A stretch of DNA of 64,000 nt from Mycoplasma phocoeninasale (GTDB lineage: Bacteria > Bacillota_I > Bacilli_A > Mycoplasmatales > Metamycoplasmataceae): NCBI RefSeq assembly GCF_012934885.1, contig NZ_CP051480.1, forward strand, positions 310,001 to 374,000. Reading direction: 5' to 3'. Both the position numbers and the translations under genes were made by a program. The notes beneath the pieces were generated by a model. It saw only the letters and a program-made list of their open reading frames with translations, made no database searches and was not told where the DNA came from. Every line of letters starts with the position of its first letter. The first letter of the stretch is position 1. Of the stretch, positions 20,601-30,440 are shown piece after piece.

Positions 20601-21978
20601 CTGTGATTCCAGTTAAATTCGTTGTAAAATCTGAAACTGGTTTAGATGGTTTAATAAAAAACTGAATATTGTTAGTCTGCATGCCGTTTTTGATAATTGT
20701 TCCACCAAATTCAATTATTTCATCAAAGCGAGGACTTAGACCAGTACTTTCAATATCAAAGACAACATATTCCTCATCTTTTAAATTGAAATCTTTAAAG
20801 CCATAAAAAAAGTTGGGTTCGGCACTAATTGCGCTCAATGTCGCACCATAGATTGGTTTAATGTCTTTTTGTTTTTTAGCGGCATTGTAAAATTCAGGAA
20901 AGCCTTGAACTCCATCTAAGTCAGTAATAGCAATTGCTTTATGGCCATAGTATTTTGCAGCAGCCAAATAATCTTCAGTTGATGAAATTCCGTCTTGTGC
21001 ACTCATTGTTGAACGGGCTGCTAACTCAATTCTTTTTTCGCTTTCATTATCCTCTTCAAGTTTGTGATATCCTTCAGTTAAGGTGAATCAATTTTTTCCT
21101 GATGCCATAATACATTTGGCATTAGCATATGAATCAGTAACAAGTGTTCCAGAAATAATAATTGTATCGCCAACCTTAAGGGAAGGCAGCTCTTCATTAC
21201 TATCATAAAATTTCTTAACAGTGATTGCTTCACTATAATCTGAGATTCCAAGGATATATAAAATTTTATCATTTTTTAGATTTCTTGATTCTAGTGAAAA
21301 TATCTCACCCTTAGTTGACACTAATGTATTTTCGGGGTTATCATTAACTTCATCTAATTTAATGTCGATGGCTTTTTTACTAGTAGCACGGCGCTGATAA
21401 CTATCATAGTTTTTTTCTCTATTAAAAAACTGATTTTTATCGATCTCCTTTAGATTGTTGAGTTCTTTTGAAACCTCAAATAGAATCTCATCTGCACGGT
21501 TTTGTTTTTGGTTTTCAATAACTTCAAATCTAACTAGCGAAAAATCGAAGCCAATATCTTTTAGAAAAGTGGCAATGACTTCTTTTTTAGCAAGAAAGGT
21601 GTTGTAGATATCCCTTCTTGGTAGTTTTAGGACAAATTCATTGTTTTTAAAAGACATATTATCTTCAATGAAGTAATATGCCAATTCTTTTAGGGATGAG
21701 TTTTCACTTAAATATATTAAATAATCACGGATAATTTTCGCATTCGGAATACTATTGTCAAAAATTAAATTTAACTTAACCTTTCCAAATTTTTCTTCTA
21801 GCGCGGTTAGAAAGATTTTATAATCAGCAATTGGAATATGTGTTTCTAAAGCAATGGTGAAATCCCAAAGATTTTTTTCCTTCACTACTGCGACGATTCG
21901 GGCGTGCTCAAAGCTATCAGGAATATCAAAGCTAATTTCTTTACATAGTTTAATAAATGTTTTATCTTTTTCTCTCAT
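17674..21978 (-). CDS. polC: DNA polymerase III alpha subunit, Gram-positive PolC type
   Basis: A 1,434-residue replicative polymerase, whole when UGA is Trp. The N-terminal OB-type region ends near residue 300 ([20 protein letters not shown]). It is followed by a PHP domain split around a DEDD proofreading exonuclease ([20 protein letters not shown] near 408, [28 protein letters not shown]). The polymerase core has [13 protein letters not shown] (catalytic Asp pair region), [14 protein letters not shown] and [14 protein letters not shown]. The C-terminus has the HhH segment [17 protein letters not shown]. It starts at an ATG 8 nt downstream of the cdsA stop. The single exonuclease/polymerase chain is typical of Firmicutes and Mollicutes. 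Confidence 0.97.
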
Positions 21979-21986
21979 AGTTATCC

Positions 21987-22952
21987 TTACTTAATTAGCA
22001 TAATTAATGCTACTGAAACCGCAACAAAAGATATTGAATCAAAGCGATCCATTAACCCCCCATGACCAGGAATCAAATTAGAAAAATCTTTGATATTTAG
22101 TAGTCTTTTGACACCTGAAAATACTAAATCACCAATTTGCGAAACTAGCGGCAGAATAATAATAGCAGCAATTAGTTGGCGTAAGTTAGTTAATACTAAA
22201 AAACGATCATCTTTAGTTAGCTTGCCTAAATACATACTGATAAAAACAAATAGTGCTCCAAATAGATAACCGATGATCGCTCCTTCCCATGATTTATTGG
22301 GACTAATATGTGGAGCTAGTGAGCGTTTAATAATTTTTCTTCCTAATAATCTCCCGCCAAAATAAGCGGCTGTATCTGACATCATTGGAATAATGAAAAT
22401 GCAAAATAAAATATAAATGTTAGCAACATTAACAATAAACATAATTTTCAAAAATCACGGAATAAAAACCAAGGTGAAAAATGAAATTATATAATTTTTA
22501 AAAAATGATTTTAAATCAGGATATTTCTTAATGTTTACCAGAAAAATCGTTGTTGTTAAAATAAAAGTGATTGAAGGAGAAAGATAGCCAATATTACTAA
22601 TGGAATCACGTTTGAAGAAGGCTCCTTTTTTAAGCTCACTAAGCAGTTCATCAATTTTTAGCCCAGTCTTTCCATTATCTCAAAAGCCATTAGGTTCAGT
22701 TGCTGATGTTCGATATCAATCGAGAGGAAATATTCATATTATTAGCACTAGTAAGATGAGTAAAATGTTAGCTCATCGTTCAAGTTGATTGTGTTTAATA
22801 ATTTCATACCCAGCTCATAAACTAAAAACCAAATAAAAAACAATTCCAATTGATCTTCCTGGGACTTTTAGAAAATAAGTAATAAAAAAGAATGGCAAAA
22901 TTACCATAAATAAAATTATTGCTGAGGTTGCGCGGAGTTTTACATTTTTCAT
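21987..22952 (-). CDS. cdsA: Phosphatidate cytidylyltransferase
   Basis: A 321-residue membrane enzyme making CDP-diacylglycerol from CTP and phosphatidic acid. Several TM segments are present, and the CDS signature occurs as SDTAAYFGGRLLGRK, followed by ISPNKSWEGAIIGYL and SQIGDLVFSGVKRLLNIKDFSNLIPGHGGLMDRFDS, which contains the conserved D(x)2S..KR..K.KD..IPGHGG motif. The start ATG at 22952 is reached only by reading five or more UGA codons as Trp. It lies between frr and polC in the order pyrH-frr-cdsA-polC, a conserved order. Confidence 0.95.
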
Positions 22953-23002
22953 GATTATTAATTATATTATGTAATTTTTTAAATATTCCAAAAGTCAAAA
23001 TA

Positions 23003-23030
23003 AAAAAAGCATAAACGTTTTTATGCTCAA
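23003..23030 (-). terminator. Rho-independent terminator after frr
   Basis: On the minus strand AGCATAAAAACGTTTATGCT followed by T7, 15-40 nt after the frr stop codon. It suggests that cdsA-polC can be uncoupled from pyrH-frr. Confidence 0.75.
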
Positions 23031-23045
23031 TAAATTTTGAAAAAA

Positions 23046-23597
23046 TTAAATTGTAAGTAAGTCTTTTTCTTTTTCTTTTGACATTTTATTAATTTTTTCA
23101 ATTGATCTATCAATTTCTTTTTGAATATTATCTAAATATTGTTTTTGTAGATCCTCTGAAAGTTCTGAATCATTCTTAATCTTCTTGTTGATGTCTTGAC
23201 GAAACTGTCTAACAATAACACGTGCATGTTCAGTGATTGAACCTAATTGTTTAGTCATTTCCACTCTTTTCTCTGTAGTCATTTGTGGATATGTCAATCT
23301 TAGTTGATGACCCTCATTGGCAATTGAAATATTAAGTTTACTATCTAGTAAAGTTTTTTCAATTGTTTTAAGAACGGCAACATCATAAGGTTTTACCAAA
23401 AGTTGAAGGGGACTAGCAATACTAATAGCTGAAATTTCTTCTAAGCTAATCATTGAATCATAATAATTAATTTGAATTTTATTAATTAATGCTGGGTTAG
23501 CTCTTCCGACTGCTATTTTAGTCATTTGCATTTCAAAATTGTCAATGTTCTTGGCAAGTTCCTTGTTAAGTTCAAGTAAATATTCGTTTAATTCCAT
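23046..23597 (-). CDS. frr: Ribosome recycling factor
   Basis: A 183-residue protein that splits post-termination ribosomes with EF-G. The sequence matches RRF throughout: MTKIAVGRANPALINKIQI, YYDSMISLEEISAISIASPLQLLVKPYD, and the R-rich helix GSITEHARVIVRQFRQDINKKIK. Length is standard. It is downstream of pyrH with a 19-nt gap, the usual partner. Confidence 0.97.
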   Translation of the reverse strand: MELNEYLLELNKELAKNIDNFEMQMTKIAVGRANPALINKIQINYYDSMISLEEISAISIASPLQLLVKPYDVAVLKTIEKTLLDSKLNISIANEGHQLRLTYPQMTTEKRVEMTKQLGSITEHARVIVRQFRQDINKKIKNDSELSEDLQKQYLDNIQKEIDRSIEKINKMSKEKEKDLLTI

Positions 23598-23616
23598 GTT
23601 TTTTCCTTATCTGAGA

Positions 23617-24342
23617 TTATTTGTTGTTTGTAATTATTGTGTTAGGAATTTTATTTTCAATTACCCTAAGCAATGCATTGTTTTCATTGATGTCAAAAAT
23701 AACAATATCAATATTATTATCTCGCGCCATTGAAGCCGCAGTTGAATCAATAATCTTTAGATCTTTTTCAAGTAATTCATCATATGATATTCGATCGTAT
23801 TTTTTCGCCATACTATTGATGCGAGGATCAGAATCATAAACGCCATCAACATTATTTTTACCCATTAAAATTGCGTCTGCGTTAATTTCACTCGCAAATA
23901 AAGTTGAGGCTGTATCAGTAGTAAAGAAAGGTCTTCCAGTTCCCCCGGCAAATATTACCACTTTACCATTCCGTAAATATTTTTTAGCTTTTTCATTGAT
24001 GTAAACTTCACAAACTTTAGGGTCCATTGTTAAACTCGATAATACTCTGCAATTTAAATTATTATTTTCAAAACCTGATTGAAGTGCTAGGGCATTCATT
24101 GTGGTAGCGAGCATTCCGATATAGTCGGCACGAACTCTTTGAATTCCATTTTTTGCGGCGCTTGTTCCCCGTCAGAAGTTTCCTCCGCCGACAACAATTG
24201 CTACTTCAATTCCCTTGTCGACAATAACCTTTAATTGCTTGGCAAATTTATCAACTAATTCATAATCAATTGCTAACTTTTTCTTGTCTTTATTTGCTAA
24301 ACCCTCGCCTGAGAGTTTAATCAAAACCCTTTTATACGACAT
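23617..24342 (-). CDS. pyrH: UMP kinase
   Basis: A 241-residue bacterial UMP kinase (amino acid kinase fold) forming UDP. Motifs: YKRVLIKLSGEGL at the start, VAIVVGGGNFWRG (UGA=Trp in WRG), MLATTMNALALQ, VVIFAGGTGRPFFTTDTAS, KKYDRISYDELL and IDSTAASMARDNNI. The start is the ATG at 24342 (MSYKR) rather than the alternative six codons upstream, because an AAGAGGTAT element precedes it and alignment to the family begins there. Confidence 0.97.
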
Positions 24343-24583
24343 TTTTATACCTCTTTTCAAACTATTTAATATATTATATATTATTTACTTTTAATATTAC
24401 TTTTTTATGCGAATTGAATTTATTACTTAACAATTTTTACATTAAAATTTATAGCTTTTAAATTCAACATTTTGGGTATTTAAAATAACTTTTTTTAGCA
24501 CATAATTACTCTATTAGTAATTTATAGAAAGTTAGGTTATTAGTTTAAAATATTTAAAATTTTAAGTGAAAATATTTTATCCA

Positions 24584-26845
24584 TTACTTTAGATCAATTT
24601 TTTCTTCAGCTTTTTCATAAATATTAATGCGGTTTTCAACATCAATTTTATTAATGATCCAACCATTAAAGTGACAATTCTTGATAAATTCGTCGATGCG
24701 GTTTTTTCCATCAAGAGCCTTAAGTGTAATCACTGCCCCAAATTTGACATCAAGTCCATCAATTGCGTCCAGACGATTGCTAGTTTTAATTTCCAAACCT
24801 CAGTTTTTGCTCATAGTTTCATTTCATTTAAGAGCTTGATTTTTTTTGTTTATATCTTTTGCAATAAACTTAACATTATCTCATTTACGGTATTCTTTCC
24901 GAGCCGTTTCTTCAAATGTGTAAATTTTATGAGGATCATTATCTTGATTTTGTTTATTATTTTTGATGTCTTCAATTTTATATTTGCCATCGCCAATTTT
25001 TTTTACTCTGCCAAAATGCAAATCAAATTCAGTGTTTGTATAATCAACACCTTGATTGCGATTACACTTTGGAAAATAACACATTATGACTTTTGCGATA
25101 TATGGATATGTTTGATTTACTAGCGGTACTGGAAACTCATAATTATATGTGTTTCACTCTCTGCTAACGTCGGACACCACAAATTTAATTTCATCATCTT
25201 TAGTATAAAGAATGTCATTAATATGAATTGGAACAATACCATGGCCTAATAGTGCTGACTCTGCACTAGGAATGTTAACTGATCATTTTCTAGCAGAATC
25301 AATAATTAGTGCCTTGGCAACCTCTCGACTCTGCCCCAATACATCAATTAAATATGATAATTTTCTAGCTACTCAAGGAGCAGCAAAAGAAGTACCGGAA
25401 ATTTGTACTAATCCTCTAGCTGTCGATGAATAAACAGTAATTTCTTCACCAAAATTATAATCCCCGCCATAGTAGCTAACATCTGGTTTTAAAAAATAAG
25501 ATAGTACCGGGCCTCGGCGACTATAACTTGCCGGATTTTTATCTTTTATTCTTACTGAATTAACCACAATGCTATTGATTGAATCGGCTGGTGAGCCAAT
25601 TTTAAGATTGCCGTTAATGTCTTTAGGTTTATTTGTGCCGGAAATGACAAATATAACATTGTACTCACTTTGAATTTTGTCAAGTTCATAGGCTGCAAGT
25701 GAAACATAATTATCATTGATTTCCGATCTCGATCCCAGTGAAATATTCCACACTCTAATTTTGTTTGAATACCTAGCAATTATAATTTTTAATTTTTTAA
25801 GAAAGTCAATCATTGACAAATTTTTAGCAGCATAAATACCGAAATGTTTAACTTTGAATCTCCCACAACCATCATCCAAGTTTGGATTTAGTGCCGGGCC
25901 ATCAACAATGATTGAAGAAACAGCGGTTCCATGCTCATAATAACCCGGAGCTTTCGTAATTTCTGGGGACACCATTTCTTCGTAATCAACTCATTCACTA
26001 AAGTAGGAATTTTTATCAAATAGTGTATCAATAACACCAATTGTTGGTTCATTTGTTGGAGAAACAATGATAAGGGATGGATTATCAGAGGAAGAAATAG
26101 CAAAATCCTCATAGTCCAATTTGGATAAATTTTCAACACCCATATTCACAAGATAAGGAGCTTTTTCATATAATTCTTTAATAGCATCTTCATTTAGATT
26201 AATAGTCAAATTATCAAAAGAATCAATGTTCAAGACATAAATGCCTAATTTTTGTAATATCGTTGCAACATCTTGTTTGACATCGTAAATTGTTATCAGT
26301 TTATTATCAAAATTAGGTGTGGCTTTGTCAACATTAAATAAATCTATATAGGAAACATCGGCAATTAAACTCTGAAAAACTGATTTTTTCATCTGTCAAT
26401 GATCTTGAAATTTTGTATTAATATTTTTCAAGGCAAAAATATCAATACCACCATTAAACTCCTTATCGACTATTTCTCTGCCTTTAGATAACATATCAAT
26501 ACTTCTTTCCAAATCCTTCATTTCTAAAAAATAAGTAATTATATGTTTATTTTTTTCAGCATTGAATTTTGAGCCTACGATCGCCCTATTTGAGTCTTTA
26601 CCTTTAAAAATTCCCTTAATACGGTTGCTTTTGGCAGCAATTTTATTGTAATATACACTAATTAAAACTCCATTGATAATTTCAAATTTATCTTTTCAAT
26701 AATCCTTAATTTCTTTCAATTGTTGTTCAAGTTTTTTTATATGCTCTACCGTTACAATAAAATTACCATTCATCGAAATGCTGCCGCCAGCGATTCTCTT
26801 TTGTTGTTCAAATTTTTTGCCTTTTAACTCTAGTAAATTATTCAT
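24584..26845 (-). CDS. Cytosolic subtilisin-like (S8) serine protease, IetS-like
   Basis: A 753-residue protein without a signal peptide. Residues 1-270 are an accessory region (LISVYYNKIAAKSNRIKGIF, FNAEKNKHIITYFLEMKDLE). The S8 domain has an intact triad: Asp273 in IGVIDTLFD, His305 in YYEHGTAVSS and Ser486 in ISGTSFAAPWVARKL. The C-terminal 200 residues are beta-rich and unassigned. Its ATG lies inside the 3' end of the AAA ATPase gene (8-nt overlap), so the two are translationally coupled. An AAA ATPase with an intracellular subtilase is the gene pair of IetAS, reported both as a plasmid incompatibility/maintenance element and as an anti-phage system. Assignment to that system is by architecture; the triad itself is certain. 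Confidence 0.82.
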
Positions 26846-27920
26846 TATTATCTAGTTCCTTTTTAATTTCTCTCGCCACTGAGCTTTTTGATTTTTCTTT
26901 TAAAATTTCGATTTCTCTGACTGTAAAACCTTCTTTGTGAATTTCGTCATATTTTTTATTATCTAAACCACCAACAAGACTATTATAAATTCTAATTAAG
27001 TAACCAAATTTAGAACCTTTTTCACTAAATGCTAGCGAAGTTTTAATAATATTTTTTAGTTCTCCTGGATAAGGAAGCTTCTTGACTAATTTTAGAATTT
27101 TTTTAAACACGCGTACATCTAGCGATGCTCCCTCAAATTTTTTGATAATTGCTTCAAGATAGTATTTGGCTACATCAATTAAGTCTTCTTGAGTATAACG
27201 ATCAAAATTAATTGTTGCGTCAAATCTTCTAATTAGAGCTTTATCAAAACTTGAAAAAAGGTTTGTGGTAGCAATTATTACAATGTCTTTATTGTGTGAA
27301 AATAGTTTATCTAACTCTTTTAATACTGTTGATGTTACTCTCCCCATTTCTCTAACATCATTTGAATTAATTCTATCTAGGGCAATCGCATCCATTTCGT
27401 CAAACAAAATGACAATTCTATCGGAAAAAGGAATGGCATTAATTTCATCAAAAAGATTAATAATATTCTTATTAGTTTGTCCTAGTTTTGAATCCACTAG
27501 GCTTTCAAAATTCACTGAATAAAGTGATCTTTTTAAAATTCTCGCTACATTTTTAACGGCTTCAGTTTTTCCGGTACCTGGCGGACCTTGAAAAAGAAAT
27601 TTATTAATTCCGCTTTTATGATCAATGGCATTGATAATCCCCTTAATATCATCAATAATTGCTGCTGGCAAATGTAAATCTTCGATTTTATCAATAGTAA
27701 TTCTTTCTAAAAATTCACTATTGATTTCAAAGTCCTTGTTATTTGATTGAGCTACAAGATCTTCAGCTGAAATTCCTCGTAGTGAAAGTACATAATTTGC
27801 AAGTTCATCATCACCAATACTATCAAAATATTTAGCAACTTCTATAACCTCGCCATTGAAAGCAATTTCATCTTTCTCGTAGTGGTATTTAATTAAATTT
27901 AGTATATTTCGCTTCTTCAT
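26838..27920 (-). CDS. AAA-family ATPase, IetA-like partner of the S8 protease
   Basis: A 360-residue AAA ATPase. The N-terminal 90 residues (helical, with MKKRNILNLIKYHYEKD) are probably a substrate or partner domain. The AAA core has Walker A GPPGTGKT (112-119), Walker B ILFDEMDAI with Asp174-Glu175, sensor-1 IIATTN (about 215-220) and an arginine finger ALIRRFD (about 229-234), followed by a C-terminal lid (LPYPGELKNIIKTSLAFS). It overlaps the S8 protease gene by 8 nt. In IetAS-type pairs the ATPase is thought to control the protease. No terminator separates it from the protease; a promoter presumably lies in the 94 nt up to 28014. Confidence 0.85.
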   Translation of the reverse strand: MKKRNILNLIKYHYEKDEIAFNGEVIEVAKYFDSIGDDELANYVLSLRGISAEDLVAQSNNKDFEINSEFLERITIDKIEDLHLPAAIIDDIKGIINAIDHKSGINKFLFQGPPGTGKTEAVKNVARILKRSLYSVNFESLVDSKLGQTNKNIINLFDEINAIPFSDRIVILFDEMDAIALDRINSNDVREMGRVTSTVLKELDKLFSHNKDIVIIATTNLFSSFDKALIRRFDATINFDRYTQEDLIDVAKYYLEAIIKKFEGASLDVRVFKKILKLVKKLPYPGELKNIIKTSLAFSEKGSKFGYLIRIYNSLVGGLDNKKYDEIHKEGFTVREIEILKEKSKSSVAREIKKELDNNE

Positions 27921-28014
27921 TATTAACCTTTCTATTTATAAAAATATTATAACATTTATGGGACAAATTTTTTATTTTTGGGACTAATTTTATAATTTTA
28001 TAAATATGAAATGT

Positions 28015-28046
28015 AAAAAAAATAGCTTTTATTTTTGCTATTTTTA
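28015..28046 (-). terminator. Rho-independent terminator after ylxM
   Basis: On the minus strand AAAAATAGC, 11-base A/T loop, GCTATTTTTTTT, directly after the ylxM stop codon. It separates ftsY-ylxM from the AAA/S8 pair. Confidence 0.75.
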
Positions 28047-28061
28047 GACTAATTATTTTTA

Positions 28062-28283
28062 TTATTTAGCTATTTTAGAATCGATGCTAAATAGTTTTTG
28101 CTTAGCCTTATTAACGGCATCATAAGCCCCACTACGGGTCATGGCAAGTTCCTGGGCAATTTCGGAAAATGATAAATCTTCAAAGTAGTGAAGATATAGA
28201 GCTTGTTTTTGAGAGTTGGTTAGTAAATCTTTGTATTTTTCAAATAGTTCAACAACTTTTGTGCGTTCTGAGATGTTTTCCAT
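28062..28283 (-). CDS. ylxM: YlxM-type putative SRP regulator (sigma-like HTH)
   Basis: A 73-residue helix-turn-helix protein resembling region 4 of sigma factors (LTNSQKQALYLHYFEDLSFSEIAQELAMTRSGAYDAVNKAKQKL). This is the YlxM family, which binds or modulates signal recognition particle components. It overlaps ftsY by one base (TAATG), the known ftsY/ylxM/ffh neighbourhood, so it should be coupled to FtsY translation. Confidence 0.9.
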   Translation of the reverse strand: MENISERTKVVELFEKYKDLLTNSQKQALYLHYFEDLSFSEIAQELAMTRSGAYDAVNKAKQKLFSIDSKIAK

Positions 28284-29338
28284 TAATCAACTAATCCCTT
28301 CATTAACCCATAAATATAAGAATCTAAATCAAATTCAGCTAAATCAGTAACTTGTTCACCTAGACCAACATATTTAACCGCTAAATTAAGTTCATCTTTA
28401 ATTGTTAGGACAATTCCACCCTTAGAAGTTCCATCCATCTTCGTTAAAACAATTCCCGAAAGCGGTGTTGCTTCGCCAAAAACTTTAGCTTGAGCAATAC
28501 CATTTTGTCCAGTCGTCGCATCTAAGACAAGTAAACTTTCATGTGGAGCATCTGGAACTTTGTTTGCTAAAACTTTATTTAATTTTGCAAGTTCAGACAT
28601 TAAATTAACCTTGTTTTGTAATCTACCAGCAGTATCAATAATTAAAACATCGTAGTGCTCTGCTTGGGCTTTATCAATAGCGCGATAAACAACTGCGGCT
28701 GGATCTTTTTCATTTTCATTTGGTTTAACAATGTCAGCCCCAACACGTTTAGACCAAATTTCTAGTTGTTCAACTGCCGCAGCACGAAAAGTATCGGCCG
28801 CTGCGATTAAAACCTTGTTATTCTCTAAGATTAGTTTGTTAGCAATCTTTGAGATTGAAGTAGTTTTTCCTGAACCGTTTACTCCAACAACTAAAATCAC
28901 ATTTAGCCGACCTTTTTCGACATTTAAAGAAGTATCAATAATTGAATTCGAAGTATAAATCGTGAATAATTTATCGGCAATAATTTCGCCAATTAGTTTT
29001 GGATCACTAATATTTTCATTTTTAACTTCTTTTTTACATTCATTAATAATAATCTGTACAAGCTTGATTGAAATATCAGCCATAATCAAAATTTCTTCTA
29101 GCTCTTCAAAAAACTCTTCATTGATTTCATTGTATTTATTTTGTAGTTGTTTAATACTTTCTGTAAATGAAGAATTAGACTTAGAAAGTCCGGCAATATA
29201 TGTGTCAAGTCGCTTAGTTTTCTTAAGTTCCTTTTCAAGTTTTTTCTGCTCTTTTGCTTCAATTTTAGCCTGTTTTTTTGCTATTCTTTCTTCCTTAGTT
29301 CCGAATAGTTTGTCCTTTAAATTTGATCAAAAACCCAT
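28283..29338 (-). CDS. ftsY: Signal recognition particle receptor FtsY
   Basis: A 351-residue SRP receptor GTPase targeting membrane proteins to SecYEG. Residues 1-60 form a short basic/acidic amphipathic A region (MGFWSNLKDKLFGTKEERIAKK). The NG domain has G1 VVGVNGSGKTTSISKIA, AADTFRAAAVEQLEIWSKR, G3 IIDTAGR, G4 TKMDGTSKGGIVLTI and G5 KYVGLGEQVTDLAEFD. The ATG at 29338 is used; the UGA four codons later is Trp. Confidence 0.97.
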
Positions 29339-29440
29339 ATTGTAATCCTTTCGTGCTTAATTCTTAAATAATTTTAAACTATTTGAAATTTTTTTTAAAT
29401 AAATGGAGTATGCAATTATGAAAAGTTAGATTAATTAATA

Positions 29441-29446
29441 TATAAT
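29441..29446 (+). promoter_or_regulatory. -10 box for the GGCT-like gene
   Basis: A perfect TATAAT ends 8 nt before the ATG at 29455 and no Shine-Dalgarno sequence lies between, so the mRNA is probably leaderless. Confidence 0.65.
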
Positions 29447-29454
29447 TTACATTA

Positions 29455-30378
29455 ATGAAAACAAATAATGAGACAAATAAAATTTACCTTTTTGCTTATG
29501 ATGAAATGAAAGACCTAGAGTTTTTTACCAAACTTTTTGGCATGGATGTAGTGCACCAAAAAGCTAGGTTAACAGGCTTTGTTAAGTGCGTTAATGAAGA
29601 TGGTGAATTTTTTATAAGAAGAGATGCTACAAGCTATTTAGAAGGATTGGTTTTTGAACTCAATAAAGAACAGCTATTTTTTGCGGATAAGTGGAAACTT
29701 TTACCAATCTATGATCGTTTTTTAGTCAATGTTGAGTTAACTGAAACAAATGAAATACTAGAAAATGTCTATGTATATTCTAAAATTGAAAGCGGAAATT
29801 ACCGCATTGCAAAAAAAGAAGATGAAAATCAACCAAAAGATGTCTTTTTAATTCAAAATTTTATTCATTTTTTAACTATCCAAAAAAGAATGAAACAATA
29901 TAACTTATATGATTTCTTGTTTATTTATAAAATTGATAATGAAACTAAAAAATACTATGAAAATATTTCTAATCCAAATGCTTTTATTTCATTTCATGAT
30001 ACAGAAGCCAGATTTCAGACATCAATAATCCCTTGTGTTTTAGTTACATTTAATGAATGTGGGCAAGATTACATAGCCATTACTATTTTTGAGCGTAATG
30101 ACTACTTTAATGCTATTAGCTACTATGAGATGTTTTATGGCCTTGGAGATTATAAAAATATTAGAGTTGACCTTACCAGTGTTGATGAGAGTATAAGCCT
30201 TGGTGCCTTTAAAAACAAAAAGCCCGACCTCATTCTATCAATGAAGGAAGATAAAACTATTTTAGAAATGAAATATGCTGAATATGAAAAAGCTTATGAA
30301 CTGGTTGTGCCTGAATTTGAAGTTCATCATTGGGATCGTTTCAATTATTTGGTTGCTTTTTTCTTATCTAAAGAGTAA
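29455..30378 (+). CDS. GGCT/AIG2-like fold protein with extended C-terminus
   Basis: A 307-residue protein, free of UGA codons. The first 105 residues look like the gamma-glutamylcyclotransferase-like (AIG2-type) fold: KIYLFAYDEMKD in place of the usual YGxL start, LTGFVKC, YLEGLVFELNKEQLFFADKW, then YDRFLVNVEL. The catalytic Glu expected in the D..E segment near ADKWK is not evident. The C-terminal 200 residues (QNFIHFLTIQKRMKQYNL, VTFNECGQDYIAITIFE) match no family I know. It has a TATAAT box 8 nt upstream and a terminator just downstream, so it is a single-gene unit. Function unknown. Confidence 0.7.
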   Translation: MKTNNETNKIYLFAYDEMKDLEFFTKLFGMDVVHQKARLTGFVKCVNEDGEFFIRRDATSYLEGLVFELNKEQLFFADKWKLLPIYDRFLVNVELTETNEILENVYVYSKIESGNYRIAKKEDENQPKDVFLIQNFIHFLTIQKRMKQYNLYDFLFIYKIDNETKKYYENISNPNAFISFHDTEARFQTSIIPCVLVTFNECGQDYIAITIFERNDYFNAISYYEMFYGLGDYKNIRVDLTSVDESISLGAFKNKKPDLILSMKEDKTILEMKYAEYEKAYELVVPEFEVHHWDRFNYLVAFFLSKE

Positions 30379-30401
30379 ATAAAGAATGTCTGAAAAAATA
30401 A

Positions 30402-30434
30402 AAAACACCAAAACGGCATAGGGTTTGGTGTTTT
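30402..30434. terminator. Bidirectional terminator
   Basis: AAAACACCAAA, 11-base loop, TTTGGTGTTTT, with A and T runs on both sides, between the converging GGCT-like gene and S41 peptidase gene. Confidence 0.85.
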
Positions 30435-30440
30435 AAATTA

